Shown here one piece after another: positions 21,301-32,227 of a stretch of DNA of 64,000 bases. A program made the translations under genes and the position numbers. Within the stretch, counting starts at the first letter, position 1; each line of letters starts with the position of its first letter. Location of the stretch: positions 28,556,001 to 28,620,000 of the forward strand of contig JAFFJZ010000004.1 of NCBI GenBank assembly GCA_018340375.1, in the 5' to 3' direction. The notes below the pieces were generated by a model that was given only the letters and a program-made list of their open reading frames with translations, did not search any database and was not told the DNA's origin. Source of the DNA: Gonatopus flavifemur. Lineage: Eukaryota > Arthropoda > Insecta > Hymenoptera > Dryinidae.

Positions 21301-24300
21301 CTAGAATCTTTAATTTTAATTTATTGAAAAAAAAGCAACAACAACAACATGATGGCGTTCTCTCGGGTAAAATATTCCGGAGGTAAAACAGCCTCCCGTT
21401 CGGATCTCCGGGTGGAGGCTACTCGAGAGAGCCTCATCAAACAAGACAGAAAACCAAACAGGATAGGGAAGAAAGAGAACATTCTTCGGGTCGGAGCGTG
21501 GAATGTTAGATCACTGAGACAAACAGGAAAATTAGAGAATTTGAAATTAGAAATGAAGAGGTTGTGGGAATTAGTGAATGTGATGGCCGCAAGAAGGGGA
21601 TTTCTGGAGTGGGGATTATAGAATCATTCATACAGCATCAAAGAATGGTCAAGCAGATGTGGGAATTATAATGCATAAAAGGGTAGGGAATAGGATAGAA
21701 AATTATTTGCAACATAGCGAACGCATAATGATGGTCAGAGTTAGAACAAAACCGGAAGACACTGTTATAGTTCAAGTATACATGCCCACATCTGCATACT
21801 CAGAGGAAGATATCGAAAAAACGTACGATGAAATAGAAGAAATGATAGAATATGTAAAGGGAGAAGAAAATTTAATGATCATAGGCGACTGGAATGCGGT
21901 AGTAGGGCAAGGAAAAGAGGGCAACATAATAGGAGATTTTGCGTTAGGAAAAAGAAATGAAAGAGGACAACGTTTAATCGAATTCTGTGAAAGCCATAAA
22001 ATGGTTATTACCAACTCATTATTCAAAAATCATCCAAGAAGAATCTATACTTGGAAAATGCCAGGAGATACAGCAAGATATCAAATCGATTACATATTAG
22101 TGAAACAAAGATTTAGAAACCAAGTGAAAAGCTGTAAAACTTATCCAGGCGCGGATATAGATAGTGATCACAATACGTTGCTGATGAAATGTTCTCTGAA
22201 ATTCAAAGCTCTGAAAAAGAAAAGGAAAATGCAAAAAAGATGGAATTTGAAGAATCTCAAACAAGGAAAAACACGGGAGGCATTCAAAGTGATGTTGGAC
22301 GAAAAATTGGAGGATCGACAAGAGAAAGACTTGGAAATAGAGAGTAGATGGACAAATATGAAGGGGAACATAGAGCAATGTGCAGATGAAATTTTGAAGA
22401 ACGATGAGATAGAGCCCAAGAAACCATGGATAACAGAAGGAATTCTCGATTTAATTAATGAAAGGAGGAAATACAAGAATAAGAATAGTGAACAGACCAG
22501 CAGACGTACAAGGCACTGAGGAATAAAATAATCAGAGAATCAAGGAAAGCAGAAGAACAATGGTTGGAGGGAAAATGTCAAGATATAGAAGTAAGATTAA
22601 ATTCAAGGAAAATTGATGAAGCATAAAGGATGGTTAAGGGATTTTTTGGACAAATGAAATCTAGAAGCAGTAAGATTAAAAATTCTCTAGGGAGACAATT
22701 GATAAGAACGGAGGAAAAAATAGAACAATGGATTAATCATTTGGAAGATCTGTATAAAGGGAGCGATAATATAGGATTTTTAGAGAGGGAGGAAGATATC
22801 GATGAAGAAGAATTGGGAGATTCAATTTTGAGATCAGAATTCGACAGGGCTTTAAAAGAATTGAAAAATAATAAAGCGCCAGAAATAGATGGCATAAGTG
22901 CGGACCTTATCAAAGCCTCCAGTCAGAGACCTCGTGACGCACTGTTTGATTTGGTCAGAAATATGTACGAAATAGGCGAAGTACCGAAAGATTTCCAAAA
23001 GAATAAAATTGTCGCCATTCCAAAAAAACAAGGAGCAGACAAATGCGAGAACTACAGAACGATTAGTTTAACTTCACATGCCTCGAAAATACTGACAAAA
23101 ATCATATACAGGAGAATAGAGAATAAAATAGAGAGTAGATTGGCAGAAGATCAGTTCGGTTTCAGGAAAGATAGGGGAACGCGGGAAGCAATATTAGCAC
23201 TGAGAACAGTAGTAGAGAAAAGTCTAGAGGTAAAAAAGTCTGTGTATATAGGTTTTGTAGATATACAAAAAGCATTTGATAATGTTGATTGGGAGAAGAT
23301 GTTTACGATTTTGAAAAAGGTAGGAATCAATTTCAGGGATAGGAGAATAATATATGAATTATATAAGAATCAAACCGCAATAATAGAAATAGAAGGTCAG
23401 AAAGGGGAAGCACAAATTAGAAGAGGGGTGAGACAAGGATGCTCACTCTCGCCACTGATTTTCAATTTCTATACAGAAGAAGCAATGAACGAAGTGAAGG
23501 AGCAAGTGCCATTGAAATCACAGATTCAACAGGGTTCCCCCAAAATTTGAACAGTCATTTTCCCTGACTTTTCCTGACTTTCACTGACCATGTTCAAAAA
23601 TTTTCCCTGACTCTCAAATAAGTATACCCAGATAGCACACAAGTTGCTTCAAATTGTACCAAACCAATCAATTTGTTTTTATAACTGGAAATAGCAAATC
23701 CGAAATACTTGGAGCAAGTTGGGGTAACTGAGGACGCCACTAAGCAAACTCAGCTTATAAATGAAATTGTGGGATTGTCATGATTCATGATGGAATATTG
23801 TTACAATTTACCAGTATATCGCATCGTCACCAGTTTCCTCTGAATATGAGTGTGATACGTACATATATGTATACTTCCCTATCCATATAATGGTATCAAG
23901 GGCGTATCCAGAAATTCACTATCCTCCTTTGAAGAGACTCGATCACAAGGAAGTGAGGGAGGGGAAAATTCAAATTTTTCAATGTTTGGAGGTTAAAATT
24001 TTACAATTTTATTTTTCAGCCTTCAGAAATCACTTGGACATTCAAGGTTTGCGGCGATGTGGAACTCTAGGCATGTAATTTATTATTATTCACTACGAGT
24101 ATGGTAGTGAATTTTTGGATATTCCCTTGAATGGTATTACACTTCACTCTAAAAAATTTAGCAGTGTTAGGTAAAGTCTACTCCGGATGGTGTTGTTTCA
24201 ACACCTGACGGTGTTATTTTGACACCGTATGGTGTCATAATACCATTTGGAATTATTTTAACACTGAATTCCGGAGTGGACTTCTATAGAATCCGCGCGG

Positions 24301-27300
24301 TGTTAATTCTGACACCGCTTTTCTGACAGTATTTTGAGACGTTTGGAGGTGGATCTACGAATTGAAATAAAATGAGCACAGTCAATAGATCAATTGTGAA
24401 TACTTATTCTCCTGACATCGCGTTTTGAACCAAACCAAAGGAATGGTATTCGCAAACAAAATCGCAAGGCAATTCAATGAAATTTATACTTCACCCATAC
24501 AGCACAAGAGTTCCCGTTATGCTCATGAATATGTATTTATTATGAATATTTTGAATTCAAAACGAACTCTCAATGAATAACTTAATGTTCAGAAAGAATT
24601 CGTATCAAGACTCCATAATGAATTCTGCGTGCATTCAATACATTTTAATTTTGACTTCATTGAATGAATTCATTATTGGTCGCATAACGGCGACTATACA
24701 GAGAGTCTTAGGGAAGTCTTTATGAATTCAAATTGATCATTTGTGCTGGCTGGGTTAAAAATACACAAATGGACATTACTCCTTGAAAATTTTCTGCTGG
24801 AATCAAATGTTTCAATTTTCCCTGACTTTTTATAAAGTTCAATGGATTTCCTTGACTAATGGAGCATTTTGAAAACGTTCCCTGATTTTCCCTGACTGAA
24901 TAAGGATTCCCTGACTTTCCCTGACTTTCAATGTCTGGGGGGGCCCTGTTCAAGGTGAAAATGTAAGCATGTTGAGATTTGCGGATGACATAGCTATATT
25001 AGCTACGAGTGGTGCTGAGTTAGAAAATATCAAAACTATGAAAAAAATATTACTAGACAAATATTGTATGAATATAAATAACGACAAAACAAAATTCATG
25101 ATTTGCACAACAGCGAAAACATCAAGAAGAACGAAAATCAAAATAGATGCAGAGACAATTCAGCAAGTCAAGGAATTTAAATATCTAGGAAGCATAATTA
25201 TAGAAAACGGTAAAAGCGAAAGAGATATAAGAGCAAGAATAGCACAAGGGGAACAGGCTTTCCACCAAAAGAAACAGTTACTATGTTCGAAGAATATTAG
25301 CTTAGCAGTAAGGAAGAAATTCTTGAAGAGTTACGTTTGGAGCACGGCATTGTATGGTTGCGAAACTTGGACAGTTGGAAAAACGGACCAACGAAGACTT
25401 GAAGCTTTTGAAATGTGGTGTTATAGAAAGATGCTTAGAATAAAGTGGATAGAGAAAGTGAGAAATGAAGAAGTACTTGAGAAGGTAAATGAAGAAGTAC
25501 TTGAGAAGGTAAATGAAAAAAGAAGTCTCTTGAGACAGGTCGTGAAAAGAAGAAGTAATCTGATAGGACACACATTAAGGCATGATAGCCTATTGAAAAC
25601 AATATTGGAAGGAAAAATGAATGGTAAAACTCGAAGAGGTAGACCTAGATTAAGTTATATGAAGCAAATTATACAAGATAAGGGCTGTCGTAGATATGCA
25701 GAAGTTAAGCAGTTAGCGGATAATAGACAGGGTTGGAGGATTTCATCAAACCAGTCATAAGACTGATTACTTCATGATGATGATATTTGAATAAAAATTC
25801 ATTTGATTGAAATTAATTTAGTTGAACATAAAAAACTAAGTTCCGACGTGGGAGGGGGAGGGGTATTCAGAGAAAAGTTACGGTAGAGCTACATGGGGAG
25901 GAGGAGGGGGGGGAGTATCAATACGTCGTAAAAACAAGGCTATGTAGTTTATGAACAACTGCACACTTACTTGGTGATAAAACTGTCGTTATGAAATATT
26001 TCTATTGAAGGAGGATAATTTTCAATTAATATCAAAATGTTAGAAAATATATCCAAAATATAAAATATTGTATCTTCTATTCCAATTGAATTAACTTCCA
26101 TTGAATTGATTGTATCATGCGTATATGAGACATTGTCACTTAAAAATCCAGAAAGATTATCGAATTTACGTTCGATCTTTTTCAACGCCTAGAACAAATT
26201 ACATACACATTTTATATACAAAATTCAAAATCTCAGCACATGAAATAGCATGTATTTTACCTCAACAATATAGATGACAGATTTTTTCATATCTTCATAA
26301 TAGAATGGCTGAATGGTGAAGAGACTTTTGAAAATTTTTTCCACCGTTTTTGCATTCTCTCGTCCATAAAGTTGACTGAGATCAAATATTACAGGAACCG
26401 TAAATATAAAATTGTGGTACAGTAAATTTCCAAAAAATTCTTGACTCATATATTCCGAAGGACTGTCTTTGTTCGTAATAAGACGGGCGTAGGCTACAAG
26501 CACGCAACGACGGAGCATTTCCAAAAGATCCATCATCTCGGGAATGTTGGGAAATTCTTCAAGGGCATAAAATGGAGGAATTCCTTGTAAACAGGACACC
26601 AAAGAATCTAATATCAAAGAATTATGGATGATATTTGACCAAAACCTAAAAATAGAAATATTCATATTATCAATTTCAAAAATGTCATTGAATTTTATAT
26701 GTCATTTAAATTCCTGGAACTGGTAAATTTGTTGTGCTAATGACGTGATATTAGCAAAAATTTTTGTGTAATCCTCTGTGTAAGCTTTGGGCAATTCTTT
26801 TTCAGCAACCTGTCCAAGAGTTTATTCGAATAATGGATAATTAATAAGCAACATGAGGTACAATGACATACCTATAGAAAGGAAGACTCAGTAACCATTT
26901 CAAGTCATCTATGATGTAACTAATCACTTCCATCCAGTGTTCTTTAGCACCTGTTACCTCAGATCCATTTGTATATACTTCAGGAGGTTCGTAATGTAAA
27001 AAATAACGATCTTCAACCCATCTTTCACTCTGAAATCAAATTTAATTGAAGATAAGAGGTAAGTAACAAAGTGACAGTTATATTCTTATGTATTGTGTTT
27101 GTGAAATAAGTACAAGAATATTCTGCCCTTGAGATCTTCACGAGATACATAAACAAATATTCACATGAACAGAAATAGTAATATCCACTTCTATTCAACA
27201 TTTAAAAAGTTACAAAGACTCCTGACATATAATATTTCATAAACTTTGGAATTTTCCAATTTAGAGAGAGAATTTTATAGAAATTTTAGAAAACTATTTC

Positions 27301-27783
27301 CAATAAACTCAACACAAATTGAATAGATGTCTAAACATTTTCCAGTTGCATCACAAAAATACCATCTGCATGCTTTTTTTTTTTTACAGAATTCCGAAAG
27401 TAACATTTGATAGGGAAAATTTGTTGCAATAAAAATTATGGAAATAATATTCATGAGATTGCAATAATTTGAAGTTTTGCAAAGAAACTCGACACAATTC
27501 ATTGATAACAAAAATTAAAAAATATGTTAAAAACATGAATCGAATAATCGATTTGCAAAATTGTTTATACATACCAGAGCAGGAATCTGTTCTATTACCC
27601 CATTTCGTTCAATTTTCAATTTGAGATGTTCCAACGGCAATGCCTCAGGATTCTAAAAAAAATATAGATGAATAAAAATTTTTTAAATTTCACTAACCTC
27701 TTTCTTTCTAACCTCAAATCATCGGATACCAAGTACAAAAATATATCTAACAAACATTATAAGTTTACCTTGAAAAATTTCAT
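18382..27783 (-). CDS. ASCC2: ASCC2 orthologue (activating signal cointegrator 1 complex subunit 2)
   Basis: Fourteen coding exons on the minus strand: 27769-27783, 27575-27652, 26872-27029, 26261-26645, 25971-26188, 20448-20633, 20027-20182, 19847-19934, 19608-19769, 19427-19549, 19230-19351, 18958-19162, 18705-18888, 18382-18521. Together they give 739 residues, close to the mammalian protein (about 757). Phases balance at every junction. The start is MKFFK joined to NPEALPLEHL. The ubiquitin-binding CUE domain lies at about residues 459-510 (ASLVTAVKDILSNLGDGFIE, then KCLEHYHYNTEAVINAVLED). Further diagnostic parts are YEDEYDDTYD and the basic tail ending RRQGMFPS. In known systems ASCC2 binds K63-linked ubiquitin and works with the helicase ASCC3 in disassembling collided ribosomes and in alkylation repair. 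The 5.3-kb fifth intron holds a transposon nest. The intron at 19935-20026 is U12-like. Orthology is secure; exact ends of exon 8 rest on the U12 reading. Confidence 0.93.
19935..20026 (-). other. U12-type (minor spliceosome) intron in ASCC2
   Basis: On the minus strand the donor reads GAGAT/GTATCCTTTTT, matching the U12 5' splice consensus GTATCCTTT. The branch-site-like GATCTTAAC lies 11-13 nt before the acceptor ATTAG/AGATGCC. The usual-looking acceptor CAG/CAAAAC upstream would break the reading frame. The ATTAG acceptor restores it and gives IFPE-I-DAIKREYLLQSV, which aligns without a gap to the ASCC2 family. Confidence 0.75.
23640..23757 (+). repeat. Repeat family J, copy 1
   Basis: About 115-125 bp containing TTGTACCAAACCAATC, AACTGGAAATAGC, GAAATACTTGGAGCAAGTTG and a terminal AGCAAACTCAGCT. 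Copies 2 and 3 lie at about 49020-49143 and 59185-59320, both touching mariner remnants. A 17-bp end fragment (CTAAACGAACTTAGCT) lies at about 6696. The class is unknown. Confidence 0.7.
24494..24754. mobile_element. Family R MITE, small copy (261 bp)
   Basis: Ends CCCATACAGCACAAGAGTTC and ATTTGTGCTGGCTGGG are imperfect inverted partners. The interior has repeated GAATTC/TTCATAATGAATTC motifs. A much larger copy lies at 30987-33272. Flanks CA and TT do not match. Confidence 0.6.
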
Positions 27784-28042
27784 ATTTCAGATGAATTCGA
27801 TTTACTTTCTGAGCAAGATCATCAATTCCCAATAAATAAATTTATGATATAAAACAATCATTTGCAGCACACGAATAAGACGCGCGTAGAGATGAAGTGT
27901 CACAACCACAAACGTTGAAATTTAGTAAACGGCAACAACTTTGAAAATATTATCATCGTGGAAAAATATTCATGTTGACGTGAAATTTCTGTTACAAAAT
28001 TTCATCAGATTTATACTCAACGTAGTTCGAGATTGTGATAAA
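27784..28042. promoter_or_regulatory. Shared 5' region of the ASCC2 and PPP1R35/Rcd4-like genes
   Basis: Only 259 bp separate the two start codons, which point away from each other. No TATA box stands out. The geometry implies a bidirectional promoter with both 5' UTRs inside it. Confidence 0.6.
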
Positions 28043-29391
28043 ATGTCTGAAAAATCAACAAATGGCAAGTGTTTTGTAAGACCGAAGGTTAGGTTTGAGA
28101 GGATCACGCAAAAAGATATGAAAACTTCTTGTCAGCAAAAAAATACAACAAAGACTGGACCAAAAATAACTAGTATTGTCAATTTGAAACGTCCAATTAG
28201 AATAATTGATTCACAGGTGTCGTCGAATGTCGTGAAGAACGATGGCGATGAAAGACTGTTTGGGGGATCATCTGAGCAGGTCACTCATAAACCTACAGTC
28301 CCTTCATCGCATACAAATCAACCCATCCCGCCCTGTACTTCTGATGTTTGTGCACCTAATAATCAATTACCAATGAATAAAGATTTACCTGAATCATCTA
28401 AAGGTTCATCGAATAGATCAATAATGCATTCTATGGAACTTATCAGTTCCGAAGACAAAGAAAATATCAAAGCTCCAATTTCAAAACACAAAACCACAAT
28501 CGTACCACGATTGTGCCGTCAAGAACCTCGTAAGCCTGCAAGAACAAAATTCTTAACACACTCTACACATAATATACCAAAAGCCAAAGCTGTTCATAAT
28601 TCAAAATCAAATACCAAAGTGACAACTCCGATTCCTCTAAAAACTCACGGCGTCAATTGTAAAAAGAATTCAAACGTAAGAGCCTCAGGGACTCGAACGA
28701 TCTTATCTTCAAAGCACAAAAAACCTGTACTTCAAAACAAAGCTTCATCCATAAAAAAAGATTTGATACGTAATATTCAAGGTAGTAAAGTCACAGCTTC
28801 CGTCGAACCAGGAAGACCATGTCGAAAGACTAAAAGTGCAGAACTCAATTATGCGTTCGACGGATTTCATACAGAATCAAATACCAATGAGAAGAAATTA
28901 AAGAAGTGTGAATACAATTCCATAGTATCTACCATCAGAGAATTGGATAGAATTAAGAAAGAAAAAATTGTGAAGGATGTGAAACATTTGCCAAAAACTT
29001 ATAGACATTCCTTGCACAAAAAGGTATAAAATAACACTAATTGTGTACAAATTTCACCTAATTTAGTTTTTAATGATCAAACTTGATTGTTTCACAGGTT
29101 TCAATGGCATTGGATTACCCTTTGGATGAAGTGCTTTACAAGAATCTAATAGATCTTTCTATAGATAGTTCTCAATTACCTAACAGATTGACTCGTAGTA
29201 AAGATCCAGAACCCAGACAGAAAGATAGAATTCCACAACTTTCAGACTTTTTCACCCCTGAAAGTATTGAGGAATATTACGTTCCTGTGCAAGTAAATCC
29301 ACGGTGTCCGAAAATGATGGAAATGTGGAGTACTTCGAAAATCAGTGACAAAATATTTGAATGGAAATATAATATCGATTATGAACAGTAA
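28043..29391 (+). CDS. PPP1R35/Rcd4-like protein (tentative), two exons, 424 aa
   Basis: Exons 28043-29023 and 29098-29391, joined in phase 0 across a 74-bp intron (AAG/GTATAAA ... TTTCACAG/GTTTCA). The ATG at 28043 follows GATAAA and is preferred to the upstream in-frame non-ATG extension. The first 300 residues are basic, Ser/Thr/Lys-rich and look disordered. They contain a PP1-docking type motif KVRF (residues 15-18) and a KEN sequence (139-141). The conserved-looking part is the C-terminus: ALDYPLDEVLYKNLIDLSID, then PQLSDFFTPESIEEYY. This layout (RVxF motif, then a C-terminal YxxLV...FFTPE domain) resembles the centriole proteins PPP1R35 of vertebrates and Rcd4 of Drosophila, and the function would then be centriole-to-centrosome conversion. 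The similarity was judged by eye, so the name is a hypothesis; that it is a real gene is much surer. Confidence 0.6.
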
Positions 29392-30379
29392 ACCTTTTTT
29401 GATAATTAGTATACATTTGCTGTGGATGTATTTATTTTTGTATGTAATCATTTTATTCATATTTTTGTAACATTTTTGAGATAGTAGCAATACATGAGTT
29501 GATTTTGTAATGAAAGTGCTCTGCGATTTCTGTGATTCATAAACCAACTATGCAATACCCTAATGCAAGAGGAGCGTCCACAGGAGAATCCATAAATGAA
29601 AATTTTCACAACTTGGAGAGATTGGAAGCCATGAGTTTCACCATTACAACCCAATAGATCCTGTGACACACGAAGTGGGCGAAAACTTATCTGGCTTTAG
29701 CCGGTTTTTGTCTCGGGATCTGCAGATTTTCATCTGGATTTGCCTGGCATTTTCCGAAGGATAATGTTACTTGAAGAACAATACTTAAAGTCTGTATGAA
29801 ATGACTTTATAAAGCATATTGTAAACGTATAATTTCAGTACTTTACAGGAAGCAAGTATTATACGCTTCAGCAAGAAAAGATTGGAACATTTTATATTTC
29901 TTGTTAGCTTCAAGTGCACTCACTACGAACGTACATTTTTACCGGAGAAACCCGCGTGAACCCGGAAACAAACAATTTTTGCTCGTATGAAATCCATGTG
30001 GATTCTGATACTATTCCGATCGCATTTCAATCTGTTTTGTTACCAGAGTTGAGATTTAAAGGATTACTAGTGGTTACTATTCGAGCACGTTAGCTAGAAA
30101 AGGTCACGCCTATACGATAGAAAGAGAGGGTCGACACCGTCGCGAGTATGCCCTTAAGGAATTTTTTCGCCATGGTTATCAACCATCACCATCGAATGTC
30201 TCAAAAATCGATTGGATTGAGGTTAAAATTGTTGAAAATTGCAAGGTCTCCAGAGTAGAAAGCAGAATTCTCTCTTAGAAACCAACTGGAAAACTAAGCA
30301 TCAACCATAGAATGTGCCTTTTGAAACCTGAGGTCCAGCAATGGAAGACTTAGCCTCGGTCATCAGCGTCGGATATATC
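29392..30379. other. Intergenic, no gene recognised
   Basis: About 1 kb downstream of the Rcd4-like gene. It contains the 3' UTR of that gene and AT-rich sequence. GAAACCCGCGTGAACCCGG at about 29945 and CGTATGAAATCCATG resemble parts of repeat family V but are too short to assign. Confidence 0.4.
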
Positions 30380-30620
30380 CCCAGAAAACAAAGTGGTTCA
30401 ATGATTGTACAATCATTGACACTTTAAAGTCGTTAACACATTATTGACCAATGATGCATGCATTGAAGACTACTGCAACTGCTGTGCATCAATGATTGCA
30501 CAATAATTGATAGTATTCATGCATTAGCCATTCTGATAGTACAACCATTGGTCAATTGTTCATGCATCATTATGTCCATCAGATTGAGCGATCGTGGACT
30601 CGTTCGTTTTGTTTTCTGGG
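30380..30620. mobile_element. Element Q (TIR CCCAGAAAACAAA), 241 bp
   Basis: Ends CCCAGAAAACAAAG and TTTGTTTTCTGGG, duplication TC (30378-30379, 30621-30622). The interior carries repeated ATTGATG/CAATGATTG/CAATCATTG motifs. It joins the group of CCC-ended elements with 2-bp duplications. Confidence 0.8.
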
Positions 30621-31212
30621 TCGGAAACGGTGAATTCGAAGTCAGAACTGATGAAATCGTGTGGTTTTCTGTAGAAAATGAGAACACATGAAAAAAACCA
30701 TAAATACACCATTTTAAGTTCTAGGATGAAAAATACCCAAGGGGCCAAGAATTTCTGACCGTTTATCAGCTCGCATATCTCGGAAATGATATGTTCAAAG
30801 TGAGAACTGATGAAATTTGTGGAGTTCTCAGAAACAGAATTAGAATTGTCCTCTATAAATCATAAGCCCAATCGTAGAACAGGTCATTTGAAGCTTAGGA
30901 TCCAGAATTCACGGATCAGTGTCCCAGGAAACAATAACTTGATCTCTTCCATCAGCATACCTCAAGAACAGTTAACTTAGAGTCAACCCAGCCAGTACAA
31001 AAGATCAATTTGAATTTATAAAGCCTTTCCGAAGACTTCTTGAATATTTCCCGTTATGTTGAATTCAATTAGAACTCGATGAATTTAAAATGAAAACGTT
31101 TTGAATGCCCGGACAATTCATTATGAAATCTCAATGAGTTTTTTCCCTGGTAAAAAAAATCTCTCTGAATCTCTCTATATTTTGGGACAAATTTCAGAGA
31201 GATTCAGAGTAA

Positions 31213-31373
31213 GGCTAACCTCCCATGGACCGGAATTCGTTCCGGCGGAATGACTTTAAACCAATCGCTTTCACAATTTCTTTTAGAGCGTTCTATCAGA
31301 AATCTATAAAAAATTGTGCATTGGTTCAATTTTCATTCCGCCGGAACGAATTCCGGTCCATGGGAGGCCAGCC
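31213..31373. mobile_element. Harbinger-like MITE, TIR GGCTAACCTCCCATGGACC, TAA duplication (161 bp)
   Basis: Ends GGCTAACCTCCCATGGACC and GGTCCATGGGAGGCCAGCC, flanked by TAA (31210-31212, 31374-31376). A 3-bp TAA duplication with GGC ends is typical of PIF/Harbinger elements. Arms include CGGAATTCGTTCCGGCGG. Confidence 0.8.
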
Positions 31374-31981
31374 TAATTCCAGAGTAATTCAGAGGAAGTT
31401 AGAGACTTTTCCGATAGTGATACGTTCTGAATTCTTCAACTTCCTCTGAATCTCTCCGCATATCACTGAGTCCCTCAGAATTATATATATTTAAATTTCA
31501 AAGCTCCCTCTGAATTTACCTGAATATCTCTAAATTTCTCTGAATCTCCCAGAATCTAGTGTATTCAGATTTCGAAGCTTCCTCTGAATTCCTCTGAATT
31601 CCTCTAAATCTCCGGGAATTTAATGTATTCAGATTTCAAAGCTTCCTTTGAATTCCTCTAAATCTCTCTGGTTTTCTCTGAATCTCTCTGATTTTCTCTG
31701 AATCTCTCTGAATTCCTCTAAATATCCCAGAATTTAATGCATTCAGATTTCAAAGCTTCCTCTGAATTTCTCTGAATATCTTTAAATCTCTCTAGATTAC
31801 TCTGAATCTTTCTAAATTTCTCTGAATATTTCTAAAAAATTCCACGCACAAATTTTCTTAATTTATCTTCCTCTGGAAGTCTCTGAAACTTCCAGAAGGC
31901 TTCTGAAATGCAGGACCAAGAATTGTACTGAGTTAATTCCTCTCTGAATTTCTCTGAATTCCTGTGAATCTTTCTGAATTA

Positions 31982-32227
31982 CACGGAGAAAAAAGATCAT
32001 GGAATGATCGCTAGAAAAGATAGTAAACTGGTGACAACTACGAATTTCTGTACACAGTCGCTAACAGAGACGAGTAATGATCCCTATTTTGGTATACTAT
32101 ATTGTATTTCAATATACCAAAATAGGAATCATTACTCGTCTCTGTTAGCGACCGTGTGAAGAAATTCGTAGTTGTCACCAGTTTAATATCTTTTCTAGCG
32201 ATCATTCCATGATCTTTTTTCTCCGTG
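31982..32227. mobile_element. Palindromic MITE, TIR CACGGAGAAAAAAGATC, TA duplication (246 bp)
   Basis: Ends CACGGAGAAAAAAGATCATG and its complement, flanked by TA (31980-31981, 32228-32229). Near-perfect arms meet at TACTATATTGTATTTCAATA. It shares its terminus with the elements at 12958 and 17545. Confidence 0.85.

Larger units (their letters stand above)
23530..24948. mobile_element. 1419-bp DNA transposon with 5-bp duplication TTCAA inside the LINE polymerase
   Basis: Ends CAGGGTTCCCCCAAAATTTG and ...GTCTGGGGGGGCCCTG, with perfect TTCAA on both sides (23525-23529, 24949-24953). Excising it with one TTCAA restores the LINE reading in frame (KSQIQ joined to GENVSMLRFADD). Subterminal repeats of TTTCCCTGACTTTC occur at both ends. 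There is no transposase, so it is non-autonomous. The 5-bp duplication fits some hAT subgroups but the class is open. Confidence 0.85.
21000..25795 (+). pseudogene. RTE-like non-LTR retrotransposon (endonuclease plus reverse transcriptase), interrupted
   Basis: Plus-strand frames give an APE-type endonuclease (about 21475-22200: LRVGAWNVRSLRQ, GDWNAVVG, YQIDYILV, SDHN) and then a reverse transcriptase (about 22630-25760: FGFRKDRGTREA, IGFVDIQKAFDNVDW, GVRQGCSLSPL, FADD, YGCETWTV). The C-terminal GRPRLSYMKQI region resembles RTE/BovB-type elements. A stop at 22519, a frame break around 22510-22630 and one near 21600 disable it, and a 1.4-kb transposon at 23530-24948 splits the polymerase between fingers/palm and the FADD motif. 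A 24-bp tandem duplication gives the repeated EEVLEKVN near 25480. The tail ends GATGATGATATTT. The first base of the element was not fixed. It lies antisense to ASCC2. Confidence 0.85.
20696..25962. mobile_element. Element P (TIR GGGGTCGTTCATAAACTA), split by an RTE LINE
   Basis: The left end GGGGTCGTTCATAAACTATG and the right end ATGTAGTTTATGAACAAC are inverted partners. Both flanks carry G/C-rich GGGAGGGGG tracts and share the block TTTGATTGAAATTAATTTAG with the second P copy at 54034-54524. The element fills almost the whole ASCC2 intron. Its right end lies only about 2 bp from the splice-donor hexamer at 25965-25970, and 62 bp remain on the acceptor side. Confidence 0.65.

Noticed and set aside
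21071..21304. Separate 77-codon gene upstream of the LINE endonuclease
   Set aside because: It lies within the 5' region of the LINE, has no recognisable domain, and is more simply part of that element or chance.
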